NCBI RefSeq assembly: GCF_900102465.1
Contig: NZ_FNBW01000010.1
Coordinates: 124,001-188,000 of the forward strand
Source: Thalassobaculum litoreum DSM 18839
Lineage (GTDB): Bacteria > Pseudomonadota > Alphaproteobacteria > Thalassobaculales > Thalassobaculaceae
Length of the DNA stretch: 64,000 nucleotides
Direction: 5' to 3'
Program-made: the position numbers and the translations under genes
The notes under the pieces: model-generated
The model's database searches: none
Seen by the model: the letters and a program-made list of their open reading frames with translations, nothing else
What the model was told of the DNA's origin: nothing
Shown here: piece by piece, positions 53,381 to 64,000 of the stretch
How positions within the stretch are numbered: the stretch's first letter is position 1
Layout: each line of letters begins with the position of its first letter

Positions 53381-54549
53381 GCGCCGCCAATCCGAACCGA
53401 CCCAAAGCCCGGCATTTCGTCGACGCCGCCCCCTTCGATCCGGAACGCGACGAGGTCCTCACGCCGGAGCAGGAACGCTATTACATGGCGTCCCAGTGGC
53501 GGATGATGTGGTGGAAGCTGAAGCGCCACCGCCTCGCGGTCGTCTCCGGGCTGTTCCTGCTGCTGCTCTACGCCTCGGTGCTGATCTCCGAGATGATCGC
53601 GCCCTACGCGCTGACCAGCCGGCACACCGACCATATCTATGCCCCGCCGCAGACCGTGAAGCTGTTCCGCGACGGCCGTTTCGTCGGCCCCTATGTGCTG
53701 GGATACGACTACGAGCTCGATCTGCGCACCCTGAAGCGGGTCTACACCGCCAATCCGGACAAGGTGCAGCCACTGCGGTTCTTCTGTTCCGGCGATGGGT
53801 ACCGGTTCTGGGGCCAGATCGAGATGGATTTCCATCTGGTCTGCCCGGCCGACGGGGGGACCCTGTTCCTGCTCGGGACCGACCGGCTGGGCCGCGACGT
53901 GTTCTCGCGCATCGTCTACGGCACCCGGATTTCGCTGACCGTGGGGCTGATCGGCATCATCGTCAGCTTCGTGCTGGGCATCGTGATCGGCGGGCTGGCG
54001 GGGTATTACGGCGGCTGGGTGGACGCCTGTGTCCAGCGGGTAATCGAGGTGATCCGCTCGTTCCCGGAGCTGCCCCTGTGGATGGCCCTGTCGGCCGCCC
54101 TGCCGGTGACCTGGTCGCCGATCCTGATCTATTTCGGCATCACCCTGATCCTCGGTCTGCTGGACTGGACCGGCCTCGCCCGGGCGGTGCGCTCCAAGCT
54201 GCTCAGCCTGCGCGAGGAGGATTTCTGCGTCGCCGCCGAGCTGATGGGGGCGAAGCCGAAACGCATCATCGGCCGCCACCTGCTGCCCAGTTTCATGAGC
54301 CACCTGATCGCCTCGGCCACCCTGTCGATCCCGACCATGATCCTGGGCGAGACGGCCCTGTCGTTCCTCGGCCTCGGCCTGCGCCCGCCGATCACCAGTT
54401 GGGGCGTGCTGCTGACCGAGGCGCAGAACATCAACGCGGTGGAGCTGTATCCCTGGATCATGACCCCGGTGGTGCCGGTGATCCTGGTGGTGCTGGCGTT
54501 CAACTTCTTCGGCGACGGGCTGAGGGACGCGGCGGATCCGTATAAGTAG
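53377..54549 (+). CDS. Oligopeptide-type ABC transporter permease 2
   Basis: A 390-residue DppC/OppC-like permease. After an N-terminal cytoplasmic stretch and the first helix (LAVVSGLFLLLLYASVLISEMIAPYA) there is a long periplasmic insert of roughly 100 residues, as in YejE-type subunits. The transport core follows, with LLGTDRLGRDVFSRIVYGTR and the EAA loop FCVAAELMGAKPKRIIGRHLLP. Its ATG overlaps the upstream stop (ATGA). It completes the importer; a hairpin follows. Confidence 0.93.
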   Translation: MSAANPNRPKARHFVDAAPFDPERDEVLTPEQERYYMASQWRMMWWKLKRHRLAVVSGLFLLLLYASVLISEMIAPYALTSRHTDHIYAPPQTVKLFRDGRFVGPYVLGYDYELDLRTLKRVYTANPDKVQPLRFFCSGDGYRFWGQIEMDFHLVCPADGGTLFLLGTDRLGRDVFSRIVYGTRISLTVGLIGIIVSFVLGIVIGGLAGYYGGWVDACVQRVIEVIRSFPELPLWMALSAALPVTWSPILIYFGITLILGLLDWTGLARAVRSKLLSLREEDFCVAAELMGAKPKRIIGRHLLPSFMSHLIASATLSIPTMILGETALSFLGLGLRPPITSWGVLLTEAQNINAVELYPWIMTPVVPVILVVLAFNFFGDGLRDAADPYK

Positions 54550-54555
54550 GCGTTC

Positions 54556-54574
54556 CCCCGGAACAGGTCCGGGG
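54556..54574. terminator. Hairpin between the importer operon and methyltransferase
   Basis: CCCCGGA and TCCGGGG form a perfect 7-bp stem with a 5-base loop, seven bases after the permease stop, between convergent genes. No T-run follows. Confidence 0.5.
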
Positions 54575-54599
54575 AGTGATCTAAGGGGGGTGAGGACGC

Positions 54600-55691
54600 C
54601 TACCGCTTGCCGCCGACGAACACCTTCGACAGATAGGCCTTGTCCACCGCGTCCACCGCGAACCCGGCCGCCGCCAGGAGCGACGGAACGTCGGCGCCGA
54701 TCCAGTCGGCGTAATACGGCTCGTGGAACTGCTCCGGGAAACTCCGCAGCACCGGGTCCAGCGCCGGGGTGTCGCCGAGCTGGAGCGAGTCCACCAGCAC
54801 CAGCCGGCCGCCCGGCCTCAGCACCCGCCGCACCTCGGCCAGAACCTCGGCGCGGATCTTCTTCGGCAGTTCGTGGAACAGGTAGCTCGCCGTCACCAGA
54901 TCGACCGAGCCGTCGGGCAGCGGGATCGCCTCCGCCTTGGCGCGGTGCCAGGTCACGTCCCGGCCGGCGAGGCGGCGCTGCGCCTTGTCCAGATACGCCC
55001 GCGACAGGTCGAGCCCCTGCAGGTCCAGCGCCGGGGCCGCCTGACCCACCGCCTCCAGCATGGCGCCGGTACCGGTCGCCAGGTCGAGCAGGGTGACGCC
55101 GGCGCCGAAGCCCGGACCGTCGGGCGAGCCACGCGCCCGCAGCCACTCCACCACCGGCACCACGCCCTGGCGGCGCATGGCCTGGGCCAGCCCGCCGAAC
55201 AGCACCTCCACCTGGGTGTCGTAGAGATCCGCCGACTCCTCTGTCAGCCAGCCGCCGGACTGGTAGTGGAAGTTCTGCAGGTAGTAGCGCGGATAGCCGT
55301 CCTCCTCCGGCACCGGCTCGACGGCTGGCTCCTGGCCCTGCTTCAGGCGCCGGCGCAGGGCCACCCTGGGCAGGTCGCGCCAGTAGCCGGCCATCTCGCC
55401 CACCGCCGCCGGTCGCGGCCGCAGATCGGCCGGCATCGGGTAGGTGCCGTTCCGGACATGGGCCGCGTCGCGGGCCATCAGGGCCAGCGCGCCCCGGCTG
55501 AGGGCCGCCTGGATCCGGGCGCCCCGGAGCCGTCCGCGCAGGGTCGGCCGGCGCTTCTCGGTCGGGTCGATCCGCGCGAACCAGGACCGGGTCGCCAGGT
55601 AGTTCCCGAGATACCAGGCCATCCGTGTGCCCTGGCCGAGGCCGTAGCCGAGCAGTGCGCCGGGCCGGCCCGATTGTGTCGTGATACTCAT
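54600..55691 (-). CDS. SAM-dependent methyltransferase
   Basis: A 363-residue class I methyltransferase. The SAM motif is [17 protein letters not shown], followed by [39 protein letters not shown] and [15 protein letters not shown]. The ~150-residue N-terminal part is not recognised. Motifs resemble ubiquinone/menaquinone-type and small-molecule enzymes. The ATG at 55691 is preferred, with a TTG 30 bases upstream as an alternative. The gene is divergent from pgk. Confidence 0.85.
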   Translation of the reverse strand: MSITTQSGRPGALLGYGLGQGTRMAWYLGNYLATRSWFARIDPTEKRRPTLRGRLRGARIQAALSRGALALMARDAAHVRNGTYPMPADLRPRPAAVGEMAGYWRDLPRVALRRRLKQGQEPAVEPVPEEDGYPRYYLQNFHYQSGGWLTEESADLYDTQVEVLFGGLAQAMRRQGVVPVVEWLRARGSPDGPGFGAGVTLLDLATGTGAMLEAVGQAAPALDLQGLDLSRAYLDKAQRRLAGRDVTWHRAKAEAIPLPDGSVDLVTASYLFHELPKKIRAEVLAEVRRVLRPGGRLVLVDSLQLGDTPALDPVLRSFPEQFHEPYYADWIGADVPSLLAAAGFAVDAVDKAYLSKVFVGGKR

Positions 55692-55868
55692 AGGGAAGAA
55701 ATCGGTCCGCGCGGCGGTCAATCAAGAGTTGGGGCAAGAGTTCGCCCCTGGACGCCGCACACGGCCGGAGCCCGCGTCGCAAGGGTTGTCGCACCGGCTG
55801 CGCTGTGGCACATCCCGGCGCAACCCGGATCGACAAGGGCCGGTTTCGTAGCTGGGGAGAGACCCGAG

Positions 55869-57062
55869 ATGGCCGATTACCGTACTCTCGACGGCGCCGA
55901 TGTCGCCGGTAAGCGCGTGCTGCTGCGCCTGGACCTGAACGTGCCGATGAAGGACGGGGCCGTGACCGACGCGACCCGGATCGAGCGGGCCGCCCCGACC
56001 GTCGCCGAACTGGCGGAAAAGGGCGCGAAGGTCGTCGTGGTCTCCCATTACGGCCGGCCCAAGGGCAAGCCGAACGCCGGGATGTCCCTGAAGCCGATCG
56101 TCGAGCCGCTGTCCGCGGCCGTCGGCCGCCCGGTCGCCTTCGCCGAGGACTGCATCGGCGCCGCGGCCGAGAGCGCCGTCGCCAAGTTGGGTGACGGTGA
56201 CGTCGTGCTGCTGGAGAACCTGCGCTTCCATGCCGGCGAAGAGGCGAACGACCCGGCATTCGTCGCCGGCCTGGTCAAGCTGGCCGACCTCTATGTGAAC
56301 GACGCCTTCTCCGCCGCCCACCGGGCCCACGGTTCGATCGACGGGGTGGCGCGCAAGCTGCCGGCGATCGCCGGGCGGCTGATGGAGGCCGAGCTGAAGG
56401 CCCTGACCCGCGCCCTGGAGCGCCCGGAGCGCCCGGTCGCCGCCGTGGTCGGCGGGGCCAAGGTCAGCACCAAGCTGGACCTGCTCGGCAATCTGGTCTC
56501 CCGGGTCGACGTGCTGGCCATCGGCGGCGGCATGGCCAATACCTTCCTGCATGCCGGCGGGGTGGAGATCGGCAAGTCCCTGGCCGAGCGCGACCTGGCC
56601 GACACCGTGAAGGAGATCCAGGCCAAGGCGGAGTCCGCCGGCTGCGACATCCTGCTGGCGGTGGATGCGGTGGTCGCCGACACCCTGGCGGCGGGGGTGG
56701 AGACGCAGACCGTCGATATTCTCGATGTTCCCGCGGATAAAATGATCCTCGATGTCGGTCCCAAGACCGTGGCCGCCATCGCCAAGCGGCTGGAGGACTG
56801 CAAGACCCTGGTGTGGAACGGCCCGGTCGGCGCGTTCGAGACGGCGCCGTTCGATGCCGGCACCAACGCCCTGGCGAAGGCCGCCGCCGACCTGACAGAT
56901 CGCGGCCAGATCCTGTCGGTGGCGGGCGGCGGCGACACGGTGGCGGCCCTGGCCCATGCCGGGGTGATCGACCGGTTCTCCTACGTCTCGACGGCGGGCG
57001 GCGCCTTCCTGGAATGGCTGGAGGGCAAGGACCTGCCGGGCGTGGCGGTGCTGAAGGCGTGA
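55869..57062 (+). CDS. pgk: Phosphoglycerate kinase
   Basis: A 397-residue enzyme of standard length. It contains [51 protein letters not shown] and the ATP-site [11 protein letters not shown] and GGGDTVAAL. It interconverts 1,3-bisphosphoglycerate and 3-phosphoglycerate. GGAGAG lies upstream of the ATG. No gap or fba is adjacent. The gluconeogenic pckA follows after a 199-base gap that holds a short direct repeat (GGTGCCGACGGC twice, near 57069-57100). Confidence 0.97.
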   Translation: MADYRTLDGADVAGKRVLLRLDLNVPMKDGAVTDATRIERAAPTVAELAEKGAKVVVVSHYGRPKGKPNAGMSLKPIVEPLSAAVGRPVAFAEDCIGAAAESAVAKLGDGDVVLLENLRFHAGEEANDPAFVAGLVKLADLYVNDAFSAAHRAHGSIDGVARKLPAIAGRLMEAELKALTRALERPERPVAAVVGGAKVSTKLDLLGNLVSRVDVLAIGGGMANTFLHAGGVEIGKSLAERDLADTVKEIQAKAESAGCDILLAVDAVVADTLAAGVETQTVDILDVPADKMILDVGPKTVAAIAKRLEDCKTLVWNGPVGAFETAPFDAGTNALAKAAADLTDRGQILSVAGGGDTVAALAHAGVIDRFSYVSTAGGAFLEWLEGKDLPGVAVLKA

Positions 57063-57261
57063 CGCCCGGTGCCGACGGCGCGACACTCGGTGCCGACGGC
57101 ATGACGCACAGGGCATTGTGCGACGGCATCGCGCGACGTATCGCCGCGCCGCCGGAGACCGAATTTCCGGGCGGATCGTTGCCTTTCGGTGACAGTTCGC
57201 CTATCCAAACGACGTCCGGCCACGAAATGAGCCGGCATTCAGCATTACCTGGAGAGGACAC

Positions 57262-58863
<1,602 letters not shown>

Positions 58864-58871
58864 TCCGAGTT

Positions 58872-58899
58872 GCCTGCCGGGCCTCAGTGTCCGGCAGGC
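58872..58899. terminator. Hairpin terminator between pckA and clpP
   Basis: Perfect 9-bp arms GCCTGCCGG/CCGGCAGGC around a 10-base loop start eight bases after the pckA stop. The right arm lies within the last codons of convergent clpP, so the structure overlaps coding sequence and may serve both genes. Confidence 0.6.
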
Positions 58900-59495
58900 G
58901 CCACACTCCTCTCGACCACCCGATCGATGAGCCCCCACTCGACCGCCTCTTCCGCCGTCATGAAGCGGTCGCGGTCCAGGGTGCGTTCCACCTCCTCCTC
59001 GCTGCGGCCGCAGTGTTCGGCATAAAGCCGGATCATCCGTCGCTTGGTGCGCTGCATCTCCTCGGCATGGATCAGGATGTCCGACGCCTGGCCCTGGAAG
59101 CCGCCGAGCGGCTGGTGGACGTGCAGGCTGGCATTGGGCAGTGCCGCCCGCGCCCCCGGCTCGCCCGCCATCAGCAGGAACGACCCCATGGAGCGCGCCG
59201 TGCCCATGCACAGGGTCTCCACCGGCGCCCGGATGTAGCGCATGGTGTCGTACATCGCGAGACCGCTGGTGACCACGCCGCCGGGTGAGTTGATGTACAG
59301 ATGGATCGGCTTGCGCGGGTTCTCGGCCTCCAGAAACAGCAGCTGGGCGCAGACCAGGGCCGAGACCGTGTCGTTCACCTCGCCGTTCAGGAAGATGATC
59401 CGCTCCCGCAGCAGCCGTGAATAGATGTCGAAGGATCGCTCTCCGGCACTCGATTGTTCCACGACCATGGGGACGAGCTGCATCGCGTCACGCAT
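58884..59495 (-). CDS. clpP: ATP-dependent Clp protease proteolytic subunit, divergent paralogue
   Basis: A 203-residue serine protease with an intact ClpP triad: Ser in [14 protein letters not shown], His in LHVHQPLGG and Asp in [15 protein letters not shown] and [13 protein letters not shown] are typical. The oxyanion segment reads TARSMG instead of the usual QAASMG, marking it as a divergent copy. No clpX, clpA or lon is adjacent, so a second, housekeeping clpP probably lies elsewhere. AGGAGGT precedes the ATG at 59495. Confidence 0.9.
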   Translation of the reverse strand: MRDAMQLVPMVVEQSSAGERSFDIYSRLLRERIIFLNGEVNDTVSALVCAQLLFLEAENPRKPIHLYINSPGGVVTSGLAMYDTMRYIRAPVETLCMGTARSMGSFLLMAGEPGARAALPNASLHVHQPLGGFQGQASDILIHAEEMQRTKRRMIRLYAEHCGRSEEEVERTLDRDRFMTAEEAVEWGLIDRVVERSVAPAGH

Positions 59496-59539
59496 CGGTG
59501 ACCTCCTGGATACCGGTGATATGGATTGGGTCGGGGGGA

Positions 59540-59914
59540 TCAGGCCGCCAGCATGACCGGGCCGCGATCGGTGTTCGCCGGCACCAGCCGGTGCCCCGAC
59601 AGCCGGGCATCCGTCAGATCGTGGATGATCGTCAGCCGGGTCCCGCCGGCAAGGCCGGGAGCAATCCGGAAGGTCACCATGCTCTCCAGATGCGGCGGCT
59701 CGGCGTCGCGCATGCGATAGCGGATCTCCTTGCCCGGTACGGTGTGGACCGGCTCCGGATCTGCAAGATCCTTTTCCGGCAACCATTTCTTCCGCATCTC
59801 CGGCGAACTGATCGCCCGCCAGGCGGTTTCCACGGGGGCATCGAGGTCGTAGTCGAACTTCAGGGTCGCGGGATGTTCTGTCGACTCCCCCGGCGCGCGC
59901 TTCGGATCGCTCAT
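59540..59914 (-). CDS. SRPBCC/AHSA1 domain protein
   Basis: A 124-residue START-like (Hsp90 ATPase activator homology) domain protein. It has [27 protein letters not shown] and [14 protein letters not shown]. Such proteins often pair with ArsR regulators, as here: its ATG overlaps the stop of the ArsR gene (ATGA). A hydrophobic-ligand-binding pocket is likely, and the ligand is unknown. Confidence 0.88.
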   Translation of the reverse strand: MSDPKRAPGESTEHPATLKFDYDLDAPVETAWRAISSPEMRKKWLPEKDLADPEPVHTVPGKEIRYRMRDAEPPHLESMVTFRIAPGLAGGTRLTIIHDLTDARLSGHRLVPANTDRGPVMLAA

Positions 59915-60225
59915 GGCTCCATGTCCTTCAGAAGGTCCGACAAGGCATTGACCCGGGCCGGCCAGTAGGCGCGGTACCGTTCCAGCCATCCCGCGATCAG
60001 GGCCAGGCCGTCCGGGTCGATCTCATAGTTCACGACGCGTCCCTGGCGCTCCTCGCGCACCAGTCGCGCCTGACGCAACACGGAGAGATGCTGGGAGATG
60101 GCCGGCTGGCTGATCGACATGCCCTGGCGCAGCGCGCTGGCATTCATCCGGCCTGCGGCAAGCTTCTCGAAAAGGGCCCGTCTGGTCGGGTCGGCCAGCG
60201 CCCTGAAGATCTCGTTCTCGATCAT
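59911..60225 (-). CDS. ArsR-family transcriptional regulator
   Basis: A 104-residue winged-helix repressor. It has [21 protein letters not shown], the recognition helix [18 protein letters not shown] and the wing [13 protein letters not shown]. There is no metal-binding ELCVC motif, so it belongs to the non-metal ArsR group that accompanies AHSA1 proteins. A perfect palindrome abuts its start codon, so autoregulation is likely. No ribosome site is visible; the transcript may be leaderless. Confidence 0.9.
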   Translation of the reverse strand: MIENEIFRALADPTRRALFEKLAAGRMNASALRQGMSISQPAISQHLSVLRQARLVREERQGRVVNYEIDPDGLALIAGWLERYRAYWPARVNALSDLLKDMEP

Positions 60226-60257
60226 GCCAACACATAAGCACAGACTTATGTGTTGGC
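60226..60257. promoter_or_regulatory. Operator-like palindrome at the arsR start
   Basis: GCCAACACATAAG (60226-60238) and CTTATGTGTTGGC (60245-60257) form perfect 13-base arms around six bases, directly next to the ATG at 60225. Length and position fit an ArsR operator that represses its own operon. Confidence 0.75.
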
Positions 60258-60277
60258 CAAGGGCAAAACGAGACCGA

Positions 60278-60307
60278 CCACGCAGCGCGGTTCATATCGC
60301 TGCGTGG
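60278..60307 (-). terminator. Terminator of the phasin gene
   Basis: Perfect 10-bp arms CCACGCAGCG/CGCTGCGTGG around a 10-base loop lie 26 bases after the phasin stop on the minus strand. A TTTT run occurs a few bases further, partly outside the ideal distance. Confidence 0.65.
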
Positions 60308-60333
60308 TGCTGTTCGAACGGTGCTTTGCCCGT

Positions 60334-60792
60334 TTAGGCCGACGGCGTCTGGGTCACGTCGCTGACGACCTTCTGTCCGATCTCGCCCAGCTTCTTGGCC
60401 TCGGTCATATAGTCGTCGGCCGCCTTCTTCATCCATTCCTGCTGCATCTCCGCGGCCTGGACGAACGAGCCGCAGCCCGCCAGGGCGTGGCCGAACTCGG
60501 CGTCGTAGCGCAGACGCTGGGCGACGAACCGGGTCATTTCCTGATTCAGCTCGGCCATGCCCTCGACATAGCGGCCGAAGGCCTGGGACGTCGCCTCCAC
60601 CAGCGGCCCCTGAAAGGCGGTGAGGGTCGCGGCCTGCTTGTCGGCCGTCTCCGTCCACCCGTTGGATTGCGCGACATCGTGCGCGGCCTTGGCCATCGAC
60701 TTCGTCGTCTTCTCCACCGCCTCGCGTCCGGCCTTCACCGACTCGTCGACGGTCTGTTCGATTTCGGAGGTCTCTTTCGACTGCTTGTTCAT
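60334..60792 (-). CDS. Phasin family protein
   Basis: A 152-residue, mostly helical, Ala/Glu/Lys/Gln-rich protein with a phasin-like core (LTAFQGPLVEATSQAFGRYVEGMAELNQEMTRFVAQRL). Phasins coat polyhydroxyalkanoate granules. No phaC or phaZ is nearby. AGGGAG precedes the ATG at 60792. A perfect FNR-type site lies about 120 bases upstream, suggesting oxygen-linked control. Confidence 0.8.
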   Translation of the reverse strand: MNKQSKETSEIEQTVDESVKAGREAVEKTTKSMAKAAHDVAQSNGWTETADKQAATLTAFQGPLVEATSQAFGRYVEGMAELNQEMTRFVAQRLRYDAEFGHALAGCGSFVQAAEMQQEWMKKAADDYMTEAKKLGEIGQKVVSDVTQTPSA

Positions 60793-60911
60793 GGTGCACT
60801 CCCTTGACATTGGCGACCCCCCGCCCGGGTCAAACGGCGGCACTTGTGGCGCTCCGTACGGTCTGCGGACCCGGCTGTTCGCTACGGTATGGGAGTCAGG
60901 TTGCAATCGTG

Positions 60912-62073
<1,162 letters not shown>

Positions 62074-62110
62074 CGGGTAAGCGCGTTCGCACCGTACGGA
62101 GCGGGGAACG

Positions 62111-63280
62111 ATGAACATTCATGAGTATCAGGCCAAGACTCTCTTGGCCAAATATGGCGTCGCCGTGCCCAAGGGCGGGGTGGCGTTCACCCCGGACGAG
62201 GCCGTCAAGGTCGCCGAAGGGCTGGGCGGACCGGTCTGGGTCGTCAAGGCGCAGATCCACGCCGGCGGCCGCGGCAAGGGCGGCGGCGTCAAGGTCGTGA
62301 AGTCGATCGACGACGTCCGGGCCGAGGCGGAGCGCATGCTGGGCATGACCCTGGTCACGCACCAGACCGGCCCGGAAGGCAAGGAAGTGAAGCGGGTCTA
62401 TGTGGAGGACGGCTCCGACATCGCCCGTGAGCTGTACCTCTCCTTCCTGGTCGACCGGTCGACCTCGCGGGTGACCGTGATCGCCTCCACCGAAGGCGGC
62501 ATGGACATCGAAGAGGTCGCCGAGAAGACCCCGGAGAAGATCCTGACCGTGGCGATCGACCCGGTGACCGGCATGTCCGGCCACTACGCCCGGCGGATCG
62601 CCTTCGCGCTCGGCCTCGAGGGCAAGCAGATCGGTGCGGCGGTCAAGTTCATGACCGGCCTGTACGACGCCTTCACCGGCCTCGACGCGTCGCTGATGGA
62701 GATCAACCCGCTGGTGGTGACCGGTGCCGGCGACCTCATCGCGCTCGATGCCAAGATGAACTTCGACGACAACGCCCTCTACCGTCACAAGGACGTCGCC
62801 GAGATGCGCGACGAGGACGAAGAGGATCCGATGGAGCTCGAGGCGGGCAAGTACGAGCTGAACTACGTGAAGCTCGACGGCTCGATCGGCTGCATGGTGA
62901 ACGGCGCCGGCCTGGCGATGGCCACCATGGACATCATCAAGCTGTACGGCGGCGAGCCGGCCAACTTCCTCGATGTCGGCGGCGGTGCCACGAAGGAGCG
63001 GGTGACCGCGGCCTTCAAGATCATCCTGTCCGACAAGAACGTCGAGGGCATCCTGGTCAACATCTTCGGCGGCATCATGCGCTGCGACGTGATCGCCGAG
63101 GGCGTGGTCGCCGCGGCCAAGGAGGTCAGCCTCCACGTGCCGCTGGTGGTGCGCCTGGAAGGCACCAACGTGGAGCTCGGCAAGCAGATCCTCGAGGACA
63201 GCGGCCTGCCGATCGTGTCGGCCGACAACCTCGGCGACGCCGCCCAGAAAATCGTCAAAGCCGTGAAGGAGGCCGCATAA
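62111..63280 (+). CDS. sucC: Succinyl-CoA synthetase (ADP-forming) beta subunit
   Basis: A 389-residue ATP-grasp subunit that begins [32 protein letters not shown] is the nucleotide-binding loop, and MEINPLVVT and the C-terminal [14 protein letters not shown] are typical. With SucD it makes ATP from succinyl-CoA. It starts 37 bases after mdh, and its TAA stop overlaps the sucD ATG by one base. Confidence 0.98.
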   Translation: MNIHEYQAKTLLAKYGVAVPKGGVAFTPDEAVKVAEGLGGPVWVVKAQIHAGGRGKGGGVKVVKSIDDVRAEAERMLGMTLVTHQTGPEGKEVKRVYVEDGSDIARELYLSFLVDRSTSRVTVIASTEGGMDIEEVAEKTPEKILTVAIDPVTGMSGHYARRIAFALGLEGKQIGAAVKFMTGLYDAFTGLDASLMEINPLVVTGAGDLIALDAKMNFDDNALYRHKDVAEMRDEDEEDPMELEAGKYELNYVKLDGSIGCMVNGAGLAMATMDIIKLYGGEPANFLDVGGGATKERVTAAFKIILSDKNVEGILVNIFGGIMRCDVIAEGVVAAAKEVSLHVPLVVRLEGTNVELGKQILEDSGLPIVSADNLGDAAQKIVKAVKEAA

Positions 63281-64000
63281 TGGCCGTTCTTATCGACGAG
63301 AACACGAAGGTCATCTGCCAGGGTTTCACCGGCAGCCAGGGCACCTTCCACAGCGAGCAGGCGATCAAGTACGGCACCAAGATGGTCGGCGGTGTGACCC
63401 CCGGTAAGGGCGGCCAGACCCATCTCGACCTGCCGGTGTTCGACACCGTCGAGGACGCCGTCAACAAGACCGGCGCCAATGCCAGCGTGATCTACGTGCC
63501 GCCGCCCTTCGCGGCGGACTCGATCCTGGAGGCGATCGACGCCGAGCTGCCGCTGGTGATCTGCATCACCGAGGGCATCCCGGTCATGGACATGATCAAG
63601 GTCAAGCGCGCCCTCACCGGCACCAAGACCCGTCTGATCGGTCCGAACTGCCCGGGCGTGATCACCCCGGACGCCTGCAAGATCGGCATCATGCCGGGCC
63701 ACATCCACAAGCGCGGCAAGATCGGCATCGTGTCGAAGTCGGGCACGCTGACCTACGAGGCGGTGGCGCAGACCACGGCGGCCGGCCTCGGCCAGTCGAC
63801 CTGCGTCGGCATCGGCGGCGACCCGGTCAACGGCACCAGCTTCATCGACGTGCTGGAGATGTTCCTGGCCGATGACGAGACCCAGGGCATCATCATGATC
63901 GGCGAAATCGGCGGCTCCGCCGAGGAAGAGGCGGCCGAGTTCCTGAAGTCGAACGCGAAGAAGAAGCCGGTCGCCGGCTTCATCGCCGGTGTGACCGCCC
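63280..64000 (+). CDS. sucD: Succinyl-CoA synthetase alpha subunit, 3' end outside window
   Basis: About 240 of the usual ~290 residues are present. The CoA-binding Rossmann domain is complete: [49 protein letters not shown] and [24 protein letters not shown] and GGDPVNGT follow. The phosphohistidine region lies just beyond the window edge. Its ATG overlaps the sucC stop. Confidence 0.98.
   Translation, partial: MAVLIDENTKVICQGFTGSQGTFHSEQAIKYGTKMVGGVTPGKGGQTHLDLPVFDTVEDAVNKTGANASVIYVPPPFAADSILEAIDAELPLVICITEGIPVMDMIKVKRALTGTKTRLIGPNCPGVITPDACKIGIMPGHIHKRGKIGIVSKSGTLTYEAVAQTTAAGLGQSTCVGIGGDPVNGTSFIDVLEMFLADDETQGIIMIGEIGGSAEEEAAEFLKSNAKKKPVAGFIAGVTA

Noticed and set aside
52909-56259. 1116-residue minus-strand open frame across the permeases and pgk
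   Set aside because: It crosses three well-supported genes in other frames and is an Arg/Pro/Gly-rich composition artefact.

Overview
The window is GC-rich, gene-dense bacterial chromosome. Gene content points to an alphaproteobacterium, most likely Rhodospirillales-like (inference): mdh-sucC-sucD, sdhCDAB, a chorismate mutase/hisC/tyrC operon, an EipA/DUF1134 protein, a phasin, CnoX with a CGPC motif, and a UbiH-type hydroxylase. No plasmid, prophage, CRISPR or rRNA signature is visible. The only RNA gene found is one tRNA-Gly(GCC).

Layout. 0-4.5 kb: a hypothetical partial gene, the tRNA, a periplasmic molybdopterin-oxidoreductase-like protein, a YbaK/ProX deacylase, and a cnoX / LON-domain / Trm112 / DUF971 run. 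4.5-11.5 kb: a ubiquinone hydroxylase, glnK-amtB, ftsK and lolA. 11.5-16.8 kb: two cupins, RidA, an EamA/YddG-like exporter, a GST, gloB and an enolase-superfamily enzyme. 16.8-20.3 kb: the sdhCDAB operon on the minus strand. A 1-kb gene-free stretch follows (20.3-21.3 kb) with an AT-rich core and DnaA-box-like sequences. 21.3-30.3 kb: a pentapeptide protein, a methyltransferase, a small monooxygenase, tandem PEP-mutase-family paralogues, a chemoreceptor with a leaderless binding protein, and a secreted subtilase. 30.5-37.6 kb: the aromatic amino acid operon, EipA, a sterol-desaturase-like protein, a C26 peptidase, an FAH-family protein and xthA.

37.7-48.5 kb is the most interesting region. 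A minus-strand operon encodes an aberrant ABC exporter, a cyclic-nucleotide-binding protein and a small methyltransferase. Facing it is a tightly coupled plus-strand operon of four glycosyltransferases, a histidine phosphatase, a polysaccharide deacetylase-like protein and a PH-like membrane protein. I infer an envelope saccharide assembly and export module. The exporter is odd: the Walker A lysine, the Walker B acidic pair and the H-loop histidine are all replaced, and a motif normally found once is present three times.

48.5-64 kb: an oligopeptide-type ABC importer operon, a methyltransferase, pgk and pckA, a divergent clpP paralogue, and an ArsR/AHSA1 pair with a perfect operator-like palindrome. 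Then come a phasin and mdh-sucC-sucD; sucD runs off the window. A perfect FNR/FixK-type site lies between the phasin and mdh.

Several intergenic palindromes look like dispersed repeats. Two of them (at 11.4 and 27.8 kb) share termini and core and supply the TAG stop codon of the neighbouring gene. Gene calls rest on reading the translations and recognising families. No database search was possible, so substrates are mostly inferred.
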